Assembly (NCBI GenBank): GCA_028285685.1
Contig: JANQOR010000027.1
Span: 62,001-126,000 of the forward strand
DNA from: Cyclobacteriaceae bacterium
Lineage (GTDB): Bacteria > Bacteroidota > Bacteroidia > Cytophagales > Cyclobacteriaceae
Direction: 5' to 3'
Length of the DNA: 64,000 bases
How positions within the stretch are numbered: position 1 is the first letter of the stretch; every line of letters starts with the position of its first letter. A program made the translations under genes and the position numbers. The notes beneath the pieces were generated by a model. That model was not told where the DNA came from and did no database searches. It saw nothing but the letters and a program-made list of their open reading frames with translations. This document shows positions 17,001-24,807 of the stretch, piece by piece.

Positions 17001-19206
17001 TCCACCGGATACAGCATTATGTGATCAGCCAATCGTTCTGACAGCATGGCCAATTGACAATCCTGATTTTAGCTACTACTGGTCGACTGGAGAAACAACC
17101 CGCCAAATCCTGGTAGCAGATCCGGCGATCATAGATGTAGCCATCATAGATAATACGACAGGTTGTTCATCTGACACACTGCAAGTCCTAATGGCTGATG
17201 CGCGCCCTGCGGTGGACCTTGGGCCGGACCTTGTTCTTTGTCAGACAGACCCAACTGTCACTCTGGATACGCAAATACCAAACGCTACGAATGCCTGGTC
17301 GATAAACGGTACGGTGCTGGGAAATAATCGAACCTTTGATGTGAGCACATCAAGTGATGGATTCTTTCAATACACAGTTGAGGCAACTAATTCCTTCGGA
17401 TGTATCGGACGAGACACCGTTAACGTTACTGTGCTTCCTGCTCCAGATATTACCGTGGTAAGTAACCCTACCACGGGCTGTGGCAATGACGATGGTAGCT
17501 TCGATATTACATTCAACGCGGCTGGCAGTTACTCGTACCAGCTTGCGGGGCCTTCGAACTTTGGCCCTGCAACTTTTGATGGGCCGGGCACTGTTTCCGT
17601 TCCACCAGTGGCAACACTTGGATTGCTTGCTCCGGGCAACTACACACTGACAGTAACTGACATCATAACCGGGTGTGTTCTTTTGAGCTTAGAACAGATA
17701 GAGGATCCGGGAGCACTGGGATTGACAGCAAATGCTCCTGATGCATGTATAGGCGATGGCACAATTGATCTCAATTTCACGTCTCCACCAGCGAACTTCA
17801 ATGTTTCGATATTATATGAAGATGGCAGTTCCGTATTCAGTTCGGTGTTGAGTAGTCCCGTAACCAATCCTGTAGTATCAAATTTGGATACAGGCACCTA
17901 TTCCATCTCTGTAGCCGACCTAACTGCTCCTTTCTGCGTGGAAACGGAGACTGTCCGGATAGGCCTTCTGTTCCCTCAGCCAGCCTTCACGTTTGACGCC
18001 ACGCAGGAGATATGTGGAACCCAGGGAGAGATCTTTGTTACTGATGGAACGGGCGGCACGGCAAACTATACCTGGAGTGGTCCCGGAATTGTAGGTTCTA
18101 ATGCCGGAGACACGATCGTGGTTAATCAAGCGGGAACATATACAGTTACCGGTGATGGTGGCGGATTCTGTCCGCTTGTTGAAACAATTGACGTAGTACT
18201 AAATAGCGATCCGGTGGTGGATGTGGCCGTAACTGGAGATCCGTGCGAGGGGATGGTTGTTCTGGAAGCAAACGTGAGCAACGGAAGCGGAACCTTTGTA
18301 TACAGCTGGAGCGATGGTTCTCAGGCTCAGCAAAATACTGTGAGTATATCTGGTAGCTATACAGTGACTGTTTTAGACCAGCTAACGAGTTGCACAGTGA
18401 CTTCAGTGCCCGTCGATGTGACAATTGAAGCCATGTTTGAAGTGACATTGACTACCCAACCGGATTGTGACAACAGTGGGGATGTATTTCTAATTGCTGC
18501 CACAAACTACTTTGATCCCTCAATTACCTATGAATGGAGAAATAGTTCTGGTGATGTCTTACCCGGGTCCGATTCTGTTTTGACAGTGTCCGCATCGGAC
18601 AGATACATAGTGACTGCTACGAATGAAACAGGAACTTGCATGGTATCAGATAGTGTGGACTTGGCAGTGATTCCCATTGATCCAGCAGATTTGATTCTTC
18701 CTCAACGAGCTACCTACTGCTCGGCAGACGCAGTAAACCCACAAGTTGAACTTGACCCAGGTGTTTGGAACACCTATGAATGGAGACTACTTCCTGATAC
18801 TACGATCATTTCCACGGATCCAACCATAACGGTGTTTACTGAGGGAACCTATGAGGTCACTATCTTTAATGGATTTACTTGCACAACTGACATTGTTGAA
18901 GTGGTGGAAGATTGTAGGCCCGTTATTCATGCTCCAAATGCATTTTCACCTGGAAATATGAACGGCGTCAATGACGAGTTTTTTGTTTTTCCTAATGATT
19001 ACGTCGACGAATTTGAAATATTTATCTACTCCAGATGGGGAGAACTTGTCTTCCATTCCAACGTTTTGGACTTTCGATGGGACGGAATATATAGAGGCAC
19101 TTTGCTTCCTGTCGGAACATATGCCTACGTGCTTAAATTTTCAAGTACGTTGGAACCCGAATTGGGAACAATTGAACAATACGGCTCTGTTACATTGATA
19201 AGATGA
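14026..19206 (+). CDS. Giant type B T9SS-secreted protein (gliding-motility C-terminal domain), PKD-containing
   Basis: 1,726 residues from ATG 14026 (the frame opens at TTG 14020; ATG 14044 is an alternative closer to the signal peptide). After the signal (ASILILGGFVLKSQ) come two homologous propeller-like halves, each beginning WYFG and carrying a GxLLFY...DG/NG motif (nt about 14140-15440 and 15690-16740). A PKD domain follows (about 910-980, WIFGDGQSA...HTYDAPGVYTVQLELSN), then Ig-like repeats with paired Cys. The C-terminal CHU_C/type B tail is about 1633-1726 (APNAFSPGNMNGVNDEF, SRWGELVF, WDGIYRG). It is a surface or secreted protein, with the neighbouring SprF as likely partner. Confidence 0.9.
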   Translation: MNKDIRMNLNPYFSKWRRFWLASILILGGFVLKSQNITETRWYFGNSPENLVFDRNGRDVYLETTQSTPFGTGGAVTITDQFTGNLLFYSDGEQVFDASHVEIPAVFGGTNLSGNPAINSPAVAAPVTGSAGQFYIFTNPGANAPNEIQYSIVDMSLVGNGSAQFPLGDATVLNQGTGLADPSEAMTVIPLGDGETFWLLTQDRSTFEIRVTEINNGGIGATINYDFTDGTNPGFQASHFAFNADSLWLAVAPQLPNRNIWFLTFDPTTGVPTFDHQLLSTGFNDGAGESIYDVEWSRDGSKLYFSRFGGTGDVGNIYQIDFNDSTETVNPVLANPINRSYGLKRAIDGRIYHLYQQTNTSPFELGRINRPDSLVDSVAYEQVVFPDDFVARQFPEFTPAYNFTFDTLNFDYIDSCSGNVTKFFPIIEPVPQNVFWVLEPGVGSFAYAPLHSYQAPGGYMVSLTAEINGISQTVVKPVDILMNDLMVDLGNDTTICVDEVLTLDAGTGESFVWNTGDSTQMIDVDTAGTYWVEVTSTTGCTGFDDIEITEYQVANQVSNQWYFGEQAGIEFTGGAQAILDANNMMASEGCATISDINGKLLFYTNGFTVWNREHEVMQNGDTIGGDQPAAQSTLIMPFNGDATMYYVFTTESVYGDGEYALKYSIVDMKEDGGLGRVIVKNRMIMDNSTERITASGFTGNDVIVAHEFGNNTFRSFFTNPNGFFAALYSPVGEVHQFTQELSATGYMKISPTQNTIAVNIPGTSEIEIFDFNGGIVSNPRLIDTGEPDLYGLEYSSAGIKLYVTTSGPNSKLIQYDLDSLNSMDPAADIEATKFDGYQQGTDYGALQNGPDGVMYMAVDNSGMIGTINNSNGDDAGASFNPTGFDLQGRTSRLGLPNFAQNQTPPLQVPSMTVTVGCVGQESTFTGVGRDNVIENYLWIFGDGQSAVAQDTTHTYDAPGVYTVQLELSNRCDVDTILTQTIEIFTLPQEPIVPPDTALCDQPIVLTAWPIDNPDFSYYWSTGETTRQILVADPAIIDVAIIDNTTGCSSDTLQVLMADARPAVDLGPDLVLCQTDPTVTLDTQIPNATNAWSINGTVLGNNRTFDVSTSSDGFFQYTVEATNSFGCIGRDTVNVTVLPAPDITVVSNPTTGCGNDDGSFDITFNAAGSYSYQLAGPSNFGPATFDGPGTVSVPPVATLGLLAPGNYTLTVTDIITGCVLLSLEQIEDPGALGLTANAPDACIGDGTIDLNFTSPPANFNVSILYEDGSSVFSSVLSSPVTNPVVSNLDTGTYSISVADLTAPFCVETETVRIGLLFPQPAFTFDATQEICGTQGEIFVTDGTGGTANYTWSGPGIVGSNAGDTIVVNQAGTYTVTGDGGGFCPLVETIDVVLNSDPVVDVAVTGDPCEGMVVLEANVSNGSGTFVYSWSDGSQAQQNTVSISGSYTVTVLDQLTSCTVTSVPVDVTIEAMFEVTLTTQPDCDNSGDVFLIAATNYFDPSITYEWRNSSGDVLPGSDSVLTVSASDRYIVTATNETGTCMVSDSVDLAVIPIDPADLILPQRATYCSADAVNPQVELDPGVWNTYEWRLLPDTTIISTDPTITVFTEGTYEVTIFNGFTCTTDIVEVVEDCRPVIHAPNAFSPGNMNGVNDEFFVFPNDYVDEFEIFIYSRWGELVFHSNVLDFRWDGIYRGTLLPVGTYAYVLKFSSTLEPELGTIEQYGSVTLIR

Positions 19207-19213
19207 TTCGAGA

Positions 19214-19807
19214 ATGAGTTATTTTGATTATGTCTACAAAAAGTTATTTCCTTCGGGAAAATACTCATCCTCTGTTTTAGTAAACGAGGTTATAAAACGG
19301 AGTCAATCATTCTTGAGGAATTTCAATGCCTGGAAAGCCTCCGAGTTATGTGAAGAATATCTAAACGAGATCTGGCAATCCTATTTCTGGCGTAAAAATG
19401 GAATAGACAAAAATCCTCACGTTTCCATTTTTGAAAGTTCAAGGAGTAACGGCTTTGCGATAATATATCAGCCAAACTTTAACAAATATCACTTTCACTA
19501 CCTGTTCGATTATCTGGCAGATAAAGTAAAAAAGCTGGATTATAAACTAGTAACCAGTAAGTTTACAATGAAAGAACGTGGTGATCTTGTGGAAACAAAA
19601 GAAATGCACTATCTAAAACCCAAAAATGATCTTACCAGTCCAAGGGATCAGAAATTCGGGAATGTGCAAATCGAATATACCAAAGTGAACGATGAGCCAA
19701 CAAACATCAAATTGATAGCAAATACCTATTCGGACAGAGCTTATCAGGAACCTAAAAACTTCGAGCAGTTGGCTGAGTATATATTTTCTGTGGAATCTAA
19801 ATCTTGA
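19214..19807 (+). CDS. Hypothetical soluble protein (197 aa)
   Basis: Starts 7 bases after the type B protein stop and ends 3 bases before the next gene, so it is inside an operon. There is no signal peptide and no membrane segment; it is rich in Lys, Tyr and Phe (YHFHYLFDYLADKVKKLDYKL). It looks like a cytoplasmic alpha/beta protein. The family is not recognised. Confidence 0.75.
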   Translation: MSYFDYVYKKLFPSGKYSSSVLVNEVIKRSQSFLRNFNAWKASELCEEYLNEIWQSYFWRKNGIDKNPHVSIFESSRSNGFAIIYQPNFNKYHFHYLFDYLADKVKKLDYKLVTSKFTMKERGDLVETKEMHYLKPKNDLTSPRDQKFGNVQIEYTKVNDEPTNIKLIANTYSDRAYQEPKNFEQLAEYIFSVESKS

Positions 19808-19810
19808 ATT

Positions 19811-20161
19811 ATGAAACTGGCTTTACTTTTCTCGATGCTTTTTCTAAGCACACACACTGAATGTGAAAAGAAACAACTCCTGCCTACAAAACTTAGAATC
19901 ACAGTGATTGATGGACTGGGGAATTTTGTGGAGGGAGCATCTGTCTCAATTTATGAGGACGAAAGCAATTACAGAGCAAGTACCAATCCTGTAGCTACTG
20001 GAGAAACAGACAAAAAGGGTAGAGTTGTCTTCAAAGACCTAAAAGCGATTGCCTACTATGTGGAGGCGAAGAAAGGTGAACAAAACAACAATGGCGAAGG
20101 AGTATTGACAGGCACACTGTCAGAAGGAAAAATAAATCGAGTCAACACAGTTATTGAATAG
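19811..20161 (+). CDS. Small exported protein with carboxypeptidase-regulatory-like (prealbumin) domain
   Basis: 116 residues. The N-terminal hydrophobic segment (LALLFSMLFLSTHTEC) looks like a signal, and the Cys might serve as a lipid anchor although the lipobox is poor. The rest is one beta-sandwich of the CarboxypepD_reg/SpaA-like type: LRITVIDGLGNFVEGASVSIYED, then GETDKKGRVVFKDL. Such domains are structural or binding units. The stop TAG overlaps the GTG start of the next gene by one base. Confidence 0.7.
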   Translation: MKLALLFSMLFLSTHTECEKKQLLPTKLRITVIDGLGNFVEGASVSIYEDESNYRASTNPVATGETDKKGRVVFKDLKAIAYYVEAKKGEQNNNGEGVLTGTLSEGKINRVNTVIE

Positions 20162-22935
20162 TGCGTCGGATACTGTTCATTCTCTTTTTGCTGCTTCTTC
20201 TTTCTGTCGACAGGGGAATCGAACCAGTTCTCTATGAGATTCCCAATTTGGATGAGAAAGCGGAAATTGGATTTGAAGACTTAAATGGTCGACATGAATA
20301 TGAGCGCCTCTTAACCGCTAATCCACGTACAGGAACAGTACCCAAAAACATTCGAGAAAAAGAGCTAATCTTTTCCAGATTAATAGACAGTCAGACAAAA
20401 TCTTCAAGGGCCGAAGTGTTGGATATTACTGGTGCTGGCCCATCCAATGTTGGTGGTCGAACACGAGCGGTAGCCTTAGATGTAAGAAATGAAAATGTAA
20501 TCCTTGCGGGTGGGGTTTCTGGCGGGATGTGGAAAAGCATAGATGGTGGAGCCACCTGGGTACGTAAATCGGATCCTGCAAATAGGAATAGCGTCACCTG
20601 CCTTGCCCAGGATACTCGTCCCGGAAAAGAAGACACCTGGTATCATGGGACTGGGGAACTCTTCGCAAATTCTGCAACTGGCGGAGGGGCACCATTTCGT
20701 GGAAATGGCATATACAAGTCAACAGATAACGGAGAGACATGGAATGTTATACCATCTACTGTCGATTCTGACCCATCAGTTTTCAATAGCCAGTTTCAGT
20801 ACATCTGGGACATTGAAATCAATGATGGCAATCTGACTGAAGATGAAGTTCTTGTTGCAGCTTTTGGTGGAATTCTAAGGTCGTTGGATGGCGGGGATAC
20901 CTGGTCGGTCGAGGTTGGTCAAGAACTATTCGGTCTAGCGCCAACAGTCAATTTAAACGAAATTGGTGCTTCCTTTTTTACGGGAATTGAAAAAACAAGT
21001 AGTGGACTTTTCTTCGCTACCATGTCCACTTTCAGCACTCCCGATGGAGACTCTCCTGATGCGGGAATCTATGTTTCACGAAATGGTGACGATTGGGATG
21101 ATATCAACCCATTTACGGGGGGATCCACGTTTAGGAGAATTGTGATGGGAGCTGATCCATCCAATCCCTCACGATGCTACTTTCTAGTCGATTCCAGCCC
21201 GGTTTTTTTGCTTCGGTATGATTTCATAAGATTCAATGGCGTGGGTGAAGCGCAGGGAACCTGGGTGAATTTGTCCGACAATGTACCAGCTTTTGGTGGC
21301 CAATTAGGAGATTTTGATACGCAAGGGTCGTTTAATATGATGGTGCGCGTACATCCCCAAGATCCCCAATTGATCTTTCTAGGCGGGACTAATCTTTACA
21401 GGTCTACCGATGGTTTTGATTCTGATGAAGAGACCAATTGGATTGGAGGCTATGATCCCGAAGGTGGAGTGAGTCCATACGAAAACCATCACCCTGATCA
21501 GCATGACCTTTTATTTTTTCCATCCGATCCAGATAAGATGCTGTCAGCCAGCGATGGCGGCCTGATAGTATCGGATGATGTGGAGAATGATTCTGTTACG
21601 TGGGAAAGCCTTAATGACGGATATGTAACTTCCCAGTTCTTCACAATCGCTTTGTCTAAGGAAGAGAATGACGAGATGATCATTGGTGGGATGCAAGATA
21701 ACGGTACTGACATAACTGCAGGTACCTTAGAATGGAAGGGCCTAACTGGTGGAGATGGTGGATATGCCGCATCTACACCAGGAAAACGACTTCTTTTTGC
21801 CTCTTTCCAGCGTGGAAATGTTCTCAGGCTCACCGTCGATGAAGATCTTCAGCTAAGGTCATTTGCCCGGGTGGACCCTGAGCCTTTGGTAAATGGGGCG
21901 GGCTCTGACTACCTCTTCATTACGCCATTTGTTCTGGATCCCTTGAGTCCGAATCGAATGTTTATTGCAGGTGGTAATCACCTTTATGTCAATGAAAATG
22001 TATCCCAGTCTCCAGCCGGTTCACTTAATGGAATCACTCTGGGATGGAAGAGGGTAAACGACGCTCCGCTTGCGACTGGTGTAGTCTCAGCGTTGGATAT
22101 TTCGCAAGATGGTTCTCTGTTGTATTTTGGTACTTCAGATGGCCACATTTACAGAGTTGATGAGGCAAATGATATTCTTTCTATCGCAACCGAGGAACTG
22201 CCTAATTCTTCTTTTCCTGAGGATGGATACATTTCAAGCATATCGATGAACCCGGACAACTCCAACCATTTGCTGGTTGTTTTCTCCAATTACGAAATAC
22301 CTTCAGTTTTCGAGAGCACGGACGGAGGCCAATCATTTGTTAACGTAAGTGGCATTCTTGAACAGTTTCCTGATGGCACGGGAAATGGCCCGAGTGTTCG
22401 GTGGAGCGAACTCATTCCAAAAAATTCAGGAACATTATATGTTGTTGGAACATCAACAGGACTATATAGCACAGAGCTGACCGATGGCGCTTCTACGATC
22501 TGGTCTAAAGAGTCTGCTGATTTAATTGGCAGTTCTGTCATAACAATGATGGATTATCGACCTGTTGACGGAAGGTTGGGTATCGCCACACATGGGAATG
22601 GGGTTTTTACTACCAATATTAGTGATTTTAAAAGACTGGAGATAAGCAGAGAAGGCGAAGGTTTCACCCTGAAGCCTGCTTATCCTAATCCATTTAATGA
22701 GACCGCCAGGATCCAATATTCCATCCCTGAGGACGGAGTTGTGCGTATAAACCTTTATTCACGAAATGGCGAGCTGGTCAGAAACCTGCTTTGGGCCCGT
22801 CAGTTTGCTGGAGACAATAGCATTGTTTGGGATGGTAAGAATACGGTAGGCACTACAGTGGCAAACGGCATGTACCTCTATACGGTGGAATATCAAACAA
22901 GTCGGAAAACTGGGAAACTCCTTCTTCGGAATTAG
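20161..22935 (+). CDS. Secreted VPS10/BNR-type beta-propeller protein with type A T9SS tail
   Basis: 924 residues from GTG 20161 (TAGTG overlap). The signal peptide is RRILFILFLLLLLSV. Repeated BNR/sialidase-like motifs, S-x-D-x-G-x-T-W (SIDGGATW, STDNGETW, SLDGGDTW, STDGGQSF), define a sortilin/VPS10-like propeller over about 90-820. The C-terminus has YPNPFNETARIQYSIPEDG and an FlgD-like fold ending KTGKLLLRN, the type A T9SS sorting domain. BNR motifs alone do not show sialidase activity. It is the last gene of the run that starts at 14026. Confidence 0.85.
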   Translation: MRRILFILFLLLLLSVDRGIEPVLYEIPNLDEKAEIGFEDLNGRHEYERLLTANPRTGTVPKNIREKELIFSRLIDSQTKSSRAEVLDITGAGPSNVGGRTRAVALDVRNENVILAGGVSGGMWKSIDGGATWVRKSDPANRNSVTCLAQDTRPGKEDTWYHGTGELFANSATGGGAPFRGNGIYKSTDNGETWNVIPSTVDSDPSVFNSQFQYIWDIEINDGNLTEDEVLVAAFGGILRSLDGGDTWSVEVGQELFGLAPTVNLNEIGASFFTGIEKTSSGLFFATMSTFSTPDGDSPDAGIYVSRNGDDWDDINPFTGGSTFRRIVMGADPSNPSRCYFLVDSSPVFLLRYDFIRFNGVGEAQGTWVNLSDNVPAFGGQLGDFDTQGSFNMMVRVHPQDPQLIFLGGTNLYRSTDGFDSDEETNWIGGYDPEGGVSPYENHHPDQHDLLFFPSDPDKMLSASDGGLIVSDDVENDSVTWESLNDGYVTSQFFTIALSKEENDEMIIGGMQDNGTDITAGTLEWKGLTGGDGGYAASTPGKRLLFASFQRGNVLRLTVDEDLQLRSFARVDPEPLVNGAGSDYLFITPFVLDPLSPNRMFIAGGNHLYVNENVSQSPAGSLNGITLGWKRVNDAPLATGVVSALDISQDGSLLYFGTSDGHIYRVDEANDILSIATEELPNSSFPEDGYISSISMNPDNSNHLLVVFSNYEIPSVFESTDGGQSFVNVSGILEQFPDGTGNGPSVRWSELIPKNSGTLYVVGTSTGLYSTELTDGASTIWSKESADLIGSSVITMMDYRPVDGRLGIATHGNGVFTTNISDFKRLEISREGEGFTLKPAYPNPFNETARIQYSIPEDGVVRINLYSRNGELVRNLLWARQFAGDNSIVWDGKNTVGTTVANGMYLYTVEYQTSRKTGKLLLRN

Positions 22936-23091
22936 CTATTTGATTGTAAAGACGATCAGGGCGTAAGCTATGATCAGGACCCAGAAATGATAATTGATAA
23001 AGTTGGGTATGGCTCCCACTTCCATTAAGACCAACAAAAGAGCTAAAAGGATAGATACAATTCTAATTGTAGTTTTTGTACTTTTTTTCAT
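22936..23091 (-). CDS. Small two-pass membrane protein (51 aa)
   Basis: ATG at 23091, TAG at 22936-22938. The stop abuts the stop of the convergent secreted protein. The product starts KKSTKTTIR and has two hydrophobic segments (IVSILLALLLVLMEVG and FWVLIIAYALIVF) joined by a short turn (AIPNFINYH). This is a clean membrane hairpin and accounts for most of the otherwise empty interval 22936-23185. Small hairpin proteins of this kind are common in Bacteroidota, but no function is known to me. Confidence 0.65.
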   Translation of the reverse strand: MKKSTKTTIRIVSILLALLLVLMEVGAIPNFINYHFWVLIIAYALIVFTIK

Positions 23092-23185
23092 AACCGGGCT
23101 TTTAGAAGGCTAGCTGTCAGTCTCACTAATCTATCGAAACTTTAGTGCTTTCTCAATAAGATGATGACATTTGCGACTATAAATC

Positions 23186-24136
23186 ATGGCTCAAATAGGC
23201 ACAGATATTGATCTAGCAATTTCACTCTTGGAATCCGATGAGTTGGTTGGAATACCTACTGAGACCGTCTACGGCTTGGCGGGCAATGCCTTAGATGAGT
23301 CCGTAATTCTCAAAATATATAAGGCGAAGAATCGACCAAAATTTGACCCTATGATTGCTCACGCTAGTTCGGTTGATTCTGTTGCGAGGCTTGTCAAAAA
23401 CATTCCGGATAAAGCCTTCACGCTAGCTGAGGCCTTTTGGCCCGGACCACTAACGCTCCTTCTGGAAAAGTCAGATAAGATTCCTGACCTACTTACTTCA
23501 GGGTTACCACGTGTTGCGGTCCGGATTCCTGGCCATCCTACCGCTTTGAAGCTGTTAGAAAGGCTAGAATTCCCACTGGCTGCCCCAAGCGCCAATCCTT
23601 TTGGGTACGTATCGCCAGTGGAAGCTTCACATGTGAATGAGCAGCTGGGTCACAAGATAGAGTACATAATTGATGGTGGAAGATGTCAGATTGGACTTGA
23701 GTCAACAATCATAGGATTTGATGGGGACCAGCCCGTCGTTCACAGACTTGGGGGAATTGCTATTGAATCAATTCGAGAGCTTGTTGGAGATTTGAGGATT
23801 GAAACCAACAATAGCTCCAACCCGCTTGCACCAGGGATGCTCAAATCACACTATTCCCCGGGCAGAAAACTGATACTTGGAGATATCGAGCAGAAAGCTG
23901 CAGAGCAGATAAACAAAAAGCTTGCTGTGATTTCCTTCAAGCAGGACTACACCCATATTTCAACGAAAAGCTTCGTTCTTTCCCCTACAGGCAATCTCGA
24001 AGAAGCGGCAAACAATTTGTTCAAAGCACTTAGGCAAATGGACGACCCGGAAGTAGACATCATCCTTTCAGAAAAGGTGCCCAACGAAGGCCTTGGGTTA
24101 GCCATTAATGACCGACTGAAAAGGGCAGCTGTGTAA
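23186..24136 (+). CDS. L-threonylcarbamoyladenylate synthase (Sua5/TsaC family)
   Basis: Makes threonylcarbamoyl-AMP from Thr, bicarbonate and ATP for the t6A37 modification of ANN-decoding tRNAs. At 316 residues it is the long Sua5 form: a YrdC domain (about 8-200, with TETVYGLAGNA, KNRPKFDPMIAH, SANPFG, GLESTIIGF) plus a C-terminal Sua5 domain (after GMLKSHYSPGRKL). ATG at 23186. A weak -7-like sequence (GACATTTG) lies just upstream. Confidence 0.93.
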   Translation: MAQIGTDIDLAISLLESDELVGIPTETVYGLAGNALDESVILKIYKAKNRPKFDPMIAHASSVDSVARLVKNIPDKAFTLAEAFWPGPLTLLLEKSDKIPDLLTSGLPRVAVRIPGHPTALKLLERLEFPLAAPSANPFGYVSPVEASHVNEQLGHKIEYIIDGGRCQIGLESTIIGFDGDQPVVHRLGGIAIESIRELVGDLRIETNNSSNPLAPGMLKSHYSPGRKLILGDIEQKAAEQINKKLAVISFKQDYTHISTKSFVLSPTGNLEEAANNLFKALRQMDDPEVDIILSEKVPNEGLGLAINDRLKRAAV

Positions 24137-24146
24137 TTTTCGGAAT

Positions 24147-24171
24147 ATGTAATTCGCAGTTACATGTTTTT
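24147..24171 (+). terminator. Weak terminator after the Sua5-like gene
   Basis: ATGTAA / TTACAT 6-bp stem with a 7-base loop, followed by G and five T. The stem is AT-rich, so efficiency is uncertain. Confidence 0.35.
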
Positions 24172-24209
24172 CAAAAAAGTAACAACTCTCATGCAATCAT
24201 AAATATGGA

Positions 24210-24217
24210 TAGTTTTG
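24210..24217 (+). promoter_or_regulatory. -7 promoter box for FKBP gene
   Basis: TAGTTTTG fits the Bacteroidota -7 consensus TAnnTTTG, 24 bases before the ATG at 24242. No clear -33 TTG is visible. Confidence 0.45.
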
Positions 24218-24241
24218 CGCCAGTTAAAAATTACATGATAC

Positions 24242-24670
24242 ATGAAAGCGAAAGCAAACGATAATGTGAAGGTTCACTACACCGGAAAATTAACTTCAGG
24301 GGAAATCTTTGATTCGTCAGAAGGTCGTGAACCCTTAGCATTTAAACTCGGCGGAGGACAAATGATCAAGGGATTCGATGAGGCCGTCGACGGAATGGAG
24401 CTTAATGAGAAAAAGACGGTAACAATTATGGCCAAAGATGCCTATGGAGAACACCGAGCAGAATTGATTCAGCAGATTCCAAAAAACAACCTTCCTGACG
24501 ATATGAACCCGGAAATTGGCCAAAAATTAGTGGCTACCAATGACCTGGGACACCAAACACAAGTTTCTGTAGTTGATGTTTCAGAAACTGACATCACGAT
24601 AGATGCTAATCATGACCTTGCAGGAAAAGACCTCGTTTTTGATATCGAACTGGTTGAGATAAACCAGTAG
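24242..24670 (+). CDS. SlyD-like FKBP-type peptidyl-prolyl isomerase
   Basis: 142 residues. The FKBP core begins VKVHYTGKLTSGEIFDSS, with GQMIKGFDEAVDGM, and is interrupted after about residue 65 by the insert-in-flap domain (YGEHRAELIQQIPKNNLP) typical of SlyD. The chain ends in a beta-strand (LVFDIELVEI). It lacks the His/Cys-rich metal-binding tail of E. coli SlyD. It is a cytoplasmic folding catalyst and chaperone. It is monocistronic, with its own promoter and terminator. Confidence 0.92.
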   Translation: MKAKANDNVKVHYTGKLTSGEIFDSSEGREPLAFKLGGGQMIKGFDEAVDGMELNEKKTVTIMAKDAYGEHRAELIQQIPKNNLPDDMNPEIGQKLVATNDLGHQTQVSVVDVSETDITIDANHDLAGKDLVFDIELVEINQ

Positions 24671-24685
24671 CCACCCAATGAATAC

Positions 24686-24725
24686 AAAGCTGTCTTACAG
24701 TCACATTGACTGGGAGACAGCTTTT
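24686..24725 (+). terminator. Intrinsic terminator after FKBP gene
   Basis: AAAGCTGTCT (24686-24695) pairs with AGACAGCTTT (24715-24724); inside, CAGTC and GACTG extend the hairpin. The long stem runs into a T-rich end. Confidence 0.75.
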
Positions 24726-24758
24726 ATCTACACAATTTTGCGCTCCATCTAATTCAGA

Positions 24759-24788
24759 TTTGGCGGTTCGGTAAATTCATTATCTTTA
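24759..24788 (+). promoter_or_regulatory. Promoter of the PAS kinase operon
   Basis: -33 TTTG at 24759-24762, an 18-base spacer, and -7 TATCTTTA at 24781-24788 (one mismatch to TAnnTTTG). The ATG is 20 bases downstream. Confidence 0.5.
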
Positions 24789-24807
24789 GTAAGACCACTA
24801 ACAGACT

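Noticed and set aside
18297-18308. GTATACAGCTGG in the type B secreted gene, resembling the intergenic motif
   Set aside because: It is inside a coding region, has only one GTATAC half and is explained by the codons for Val-Tyr-Ser-Trp.
20161-22935. Calling the BNR-repeat protein a sialidase
   Set aside because: The S-x-D-x-G-x-T-W motifs occur in many propellers; the catalytic Arg triad and Tyr/Glu of sialidases were not recognised, so only a VPS10/BNR-type propeller is claimed.
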